Part shown: positions 62,201 to 64,000 of the stretch, one piece after another | How positions within the stretch are numbered: position 1 is the first letter of the stretch | Layout: every line of letters begins with the position of its first letter | Assembly (NCBI RefSeq): GCF_011634775.1 | Contig: NZ_JAALXT010000002.1 | Location: 496,001 to 560,000, forward strand | Direction: 5' to 3' | Length of the DNA: 64,000 nt | DNA from: Thalassoroseus pseudoceratinae | GTDB lineage: Bacteria; Planctomycetota; Planctomycetia; Planctomycetales; Planctomycetaceae | Notes under the pieces: generated by a model | Told to the model about the DNA's origin: nothing | What the model saw: only the letters and a program-made list of their open reading frames with translations | Database searches by the model: none | Translations under genes and position numbers: made by a program

Positions 62201-64000
62201 CCGTCCACTTCTTCTTGTCGGTCAGTTTCCGAATCCTGATCGTTTCGTACCACGACGGCAGATGCCGATTCTCGGGCTTGGCATTCCACAAACCGGCCCG
62301 CTCTTCCAACCGCAACTCGGCCCGGCCTCGTTTGGTTTCCTGCTGCTTGCGGGTAAGCCATTCTCGGAGCGATGGCACCAAGTAGTCGTGGGTCAATTGG
62401 TAGTATTTGGAGCCGGGGTCGCTGCTGGTTTCGGACTGGAAGCCCTCGGGATCGGTGGGCGTGATGAGCCGTAGTTCGCCGTCCAGAATTCGCAACAGTT
62501 CCTCGAAGTCAGCAGGACGATTCTTGTAACCCGACGCTTCCAAGAGTTCATCATGCGACCGCATGTGGCCCTTGATGTCACTGCCCGCCTTGGGCAGCAG
62601 CGAACGCAGCACATTTCGGGCGGCTTGTTGATGCAGGCGATGTTCTGGGTTCGCATTTCTACTGCTAAATGTATCCTCCAAAAAGTTGACACCAATGCCT
62701 TTGGTCCCACCAACTTCTTCGAGCGTGCTAATTCGCCACGGTTTGCCTTTGACCATCTCGGCAAACAGGGCCAATCGCACACAGACGACTTGACCATCTT
62801 GAGACAAACCAGACGCAACCTGACTGACAAAATTACGTTCCTCATCCGTCAATTGACTGGTTTGAGTGGGGAGCTTTCCAAACGCTTGCCCAAACTTGAA
62901 AAGAACTTTCTCGGCGTGGTCCACATCGAATAGGTCCACTGTGGCAAAGTTGTGGCCTTCAAGAATGCGAGTTTCCAATGCCCGCATAAAGCGAGAAGCA
63001 GCCATTGAAAAGTCATCTCGCACCATCAGAATTGCTTGCAACTTACCACCATCACAATGACGCAGGGCACTCACCAATTCGCTTGTTTGTTCCGAGCGAT
63101 GCGAATGAAGCCACTGTTCAAATTGGTCGAGTACGATAAGTACCTTGGGGCCTTCACTTCGTCTCAATAGAGTGAGCGTTTCCACCAGTCCCAACGATTC
63201 GGACAATTCCGGCAACTGCTTTCGTAAGCCTCGTAGAATTCGTGTTTCTGTCTCTTCGGGGGTGGCTTCCACATAGACCGCCACGACATCGTTCGAGAGC
63301 CGAGTCAGTAGTCCCGCTTTGACCATTGAGGACTTACCGCATCCACTCGGGCCGTAGATCAATCCCACTGTGAAAGTCTTGTCAGGGTCAGTCTCTTCAA
63401 TCCGTGTCTTCCAAAACTGGATGCTCTCTGGTAGTCCAACTCGATTCCGTGGACCCGGTAGCAACTCCAAAAAGAAGTCCGAATCACTTGCGTCGAAGGA
63501 CCGCAGGCCTTTCGGAACGATCTGATGAGATTTCGTTGCCTGTTCCGGGCCTTGCTGCCAATGCAACAGGTCGTCGGCGAGTTCCGCTGCCTTGGCATAC
63601 CGATCCGAGGCACGCTTCGAGAGCGATTTGAGGCATATCCGTTCCAACTCGACGGGCACCGAGTCATCCAATTCTCGTGGAGGCCGAGGCTCAGTCGAAC
63701 TGATCTGGACCATCAACTCATAGGCGCTGCTACCGTGAAAGGGACGCCTTCCCGTGAGGAGTTCGTAGAACACGATCCCCAAACTGAAGATGTCACTCCT
63801 GCCGTCCAGTCGGTGTCCTTCCCCACGAGCTTGCTCGGGACTCATGTAAGCCGGTGTGCCAGCGATATGGCCTTCGGCCAGAAAATCGTCCTCTCGAATT
63901 GCGAGGCCAAAATCGGTGACATACGGCGTGCCAGTATCCTCTTCCAGCAAGATGTTGGCGGGCTTCAAATCTCGGTGGATCAACCGACGATCATGGGCGT
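59235..64000 (-). CDS. DGR target: Ser/Thr kinase, STAND-like NTPase, TM, HEAT-like, LamG and FGE/C-type-lectin protein (5' truncated by window edge)
   Basis: At least 1587 residues; the frame is open to the window edge, so the kinase N-lobe is missing. Numbering is from LIHRDLKPANILL (catalytic loop). DFG lies at ~24-26 and GTPAYMSPEQ at ~42-51. A STAND-like ATPase follows, with Walker A GPSGCGKSS (~211-219) and Walker B VLIVLDQFEQW (~281-291). A TM helix sits at ~608-629 (LRILLLMLLLFGTGYGGVSI). HEAT-like helices run ~630-1080, a LamG domain ~1115-1310 (FSLAGWFLF, WYHIVITYDGT, GAIDEIRVYDRVL), and an FGE-sulfatase fold ~1340 to the end (GYRLPSEAEWELACRAG, HGNVWEWSQNP). The final ~38 residues are the variable region. 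It looks like a membrane receptor kinase with a diversified extracellular sensor. Confidence 0.9.
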   Translation of the reverse strand, partial: AHDRRLIHRDLKPANILLEEDTGTPYVTDFGLAIREDDFLAEGHIAGTPAYMSPEQARGEGHRLDGRSDIFSLGIVFYELLTGRRPFHGSSAYELMVQISSTEPRPPRELDDSVPVELERICLKSLSKRASDRYAKAAELADDLLHWQQGPEQATKSHQIVPKGLRSFDASDSDFFLELLPGPRNRVGLPESIQFWKTRIEETDPDKTFTVGLIYGPSGCGKSSMVKAGLLTRLSNDVVAVYVEATPEETETRILRGLRKQLPELSESLGLVETLTLLRRSEGPKVLIVLDQFEQWLHSHRSEQTSELVSALRHCDGGKLQAILMVRDDFSMAASRFMRALETRILEGHNFATVDLFDVDHAEKVLFKFGQAFGKLPTQTSQLTDEERNFVSQVASGLSQDGQVVCVRLALFAEMVKGKPWRISTLEEVGGTKGIGVNFLEDTFSSRNANPEHRLHQQAARNVLRSLLPKAGSDIKGHMRSHDELLEASGYKNRPADFEELLRILDGELRLITPTDPEGFQSETSSDPGSKYYQLTHDYLVPSLREWLTRKQQETKRGRAELRLEERAGLWNAKPENRHLPSWYETIRIRKLTDKKKWTEPQRKMMKKAGRFHGLRILLLMLLLFGTGYGGVSIRQSMITGNQSTRARGLVESLQKAEISQVPNIVFNLDELREWADPMLKTRIEAAEDGSPEKLHLSLALLPVDSGQIEYLTEQLPVCSLDQFPVVRDALLRHEDQLTEDLWGLVQNEEVKPAQRFQAAAALATYSAEDERWEEIVPFVTQYLTGSTSSVTFGDWLDFFQPASQYLTKSLAAIHNDRNDSQKPRETAALALARYWSDQPDELTEAILIADEIEEFSPLVEALKPHASEVEQQLRTEMNAKMSAKLDKTNDLLSDEEQKIRDAHWKRQALAAVTLVHLGFAEDVWPLLEFTPNPSLRSFIVRYLGKLGTNHNTLAARLKLEDDVSIRRALIQSLGGLDMSQIPASDRERIAEQLEELYVNHPDSGIHSSASWTLRQWGVELSELPVGEPTLSEDQKQRVIALREQIEKTKAKIKEQRWEQIAEWGKKISKEYQELPPSSDDALQLHYTFDTLPAGDDTTEQEPRLDLHGDTKPQITDGVIGNAMGLREGAYATGDLLKIDTEKPFSLAGWFLFRENEKGAGLLSNRDKDNRLQGVEIFHLGSGTIQFHLNGQTGYLVCMTEKASNEPNSWYHIVITYDGTKTVEGMRIFVNGKAQEVTPGDGIRPLKSELIESPVPLHFGTRPIGLFTFTPLDGAIDEIRVYDRVLTEAEMEQFYLNGLGKVQGDGSDEAENSLLLAMTEMGQSSVSKISIPLKEELAKLENEMLKITRRWYVNGQGQTMIVIPNSAEKGNSQIDHSFAISSHEVTVAEFRRFMPELSVDPSTTPSEDCPVVARTWYEAAAYCNWLSEQEGIPEDQWIYVPNSAGKYEDGMTIKENYETLSGYRLPSEAEWELACRAGTEAAYSFGEPVPLLRDFAWYGGTSSGHTHAVETLLPNDLGLFDVHGNVWEWSQNPTSGPMSPVHANTRRVLRGGSFYFQSSNLRSAQRNHNVPSARNVTYGFRPSRTYN
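59248..59362 (-). repeat. DGR variable repeat (VR), 115 bp, 3' end of the target gene
   Basis: Encodes GGSFYFQSSNLRSAQRNHNV and the following PSARNVTYGFRPS in the FGE/C-type-lectin fold. Twelve differences from the TR fall only at TR adenines (coding strand: 7 A to T, 3 A to C, 2 A to G). Identity ends sharply at CGTCCGTCCAG on the 3' side, the likely initiation-of-homing boundary. The stop follows 12 nt later. Confidence 0.95.

Overview
The window looks like a chromosome segment of a planctomycete (Planctomycetota, Planctomycetaceae/Gimesiaceae-like). No single marker proves this. The case rests on the gene repertoire: a secreted CxPSR sulfatase, an ABC permease fused to a CPBP protease, a thioredoxin-trypsin fusion, DUF58 and DUF3467 proteins, a large kinase-STAND-LamG-FGE protein, and many proline- or glycine-rich secreted proteins of unknown function. 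All functional calls come from reading motifs in the translated sequence; no database search was run.

Positions 1-36.4 kb are an ordinary chromosomal backbone. They carry a hydroxyproline catabolic pair (epimerase and FAD dehydrogenase), a sulfatase, tadA, and a MerR-type regulator divergent from a sigma-70 factor with repeated operator-like sites between them. Next come pgi, a thioredoxin-protease, a cyanophycinase-like protein, fabI and a ClpP-like protein. A NatA/NatB-type ABC exporter is fused to a CPBP protease and coupled to DUF58. These are followed by a DegT aminotransferase, small membrane and DUF3467 proteins, an adaptor protein, a type II glutamine synthetase behind a good sigma-54 promoter, a ceramidase-like hydrolase, and an OMF-MFP-RND efflux operon.

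From about 36.95 kb onward the window reads as a mobile or accessory island. Its left edge carries an 18-bp fragment matching the 3' end of a tRNA-Ser gene, then a large serine recombinase whose Shine-Dalgarno lies inside a hairpin. A decayed JAB/JAMM peptidase pseudogene follows. Then comes a co-directional block of 13 genes (40.3-47.8 kb): DUF1257, DUF2997, a Ycf46-like AAA ATPase, five uncharacterised proteins, a 76-residue ubiquitin-like protein, an E2-like protein fused to a RING-like zinc-binding tail, a JAMM deubiquitinase-like protease, an E1-like adenylyltransferase and a small membrane protein. This is an essentially complete bacterial ubiquitin-like conjugation system with an unusual AAA/DUF1257/DUF2997 partner set.

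48-57 kb contains an IS5-type transposase remnant, two copies of a 145-147-bp repeat, two secreted DUF1254/DUF1214-type proteins, a truncated PP2C/SpoIIE phosphatase, a symporter fused to a solute-binding domain, a heparinase fragment, and the 3' end of a group II intron (domain V and maturase tail).

57.4-64 kb holds a complete diversity-generating retroelement (DGR) on the minus strand. The target gene encodes a Ser/Thr kinase, STAND-like NTPase, membrane segment, HEAT-like region, LamG and FGE/C-type-lectin fold, with a 115-bp variable repeat at its 3' end. It is followed by hairpins, avd, the DGR reverse transcriptase and a 115-bp template repeat. Template and variable repeats differ at 12 positions, and all 12 are adenines of the template coding strand. 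This is direct evidence of adenine-directed mutagenic retrohoming into a kinase/STAND receptor-like protein.
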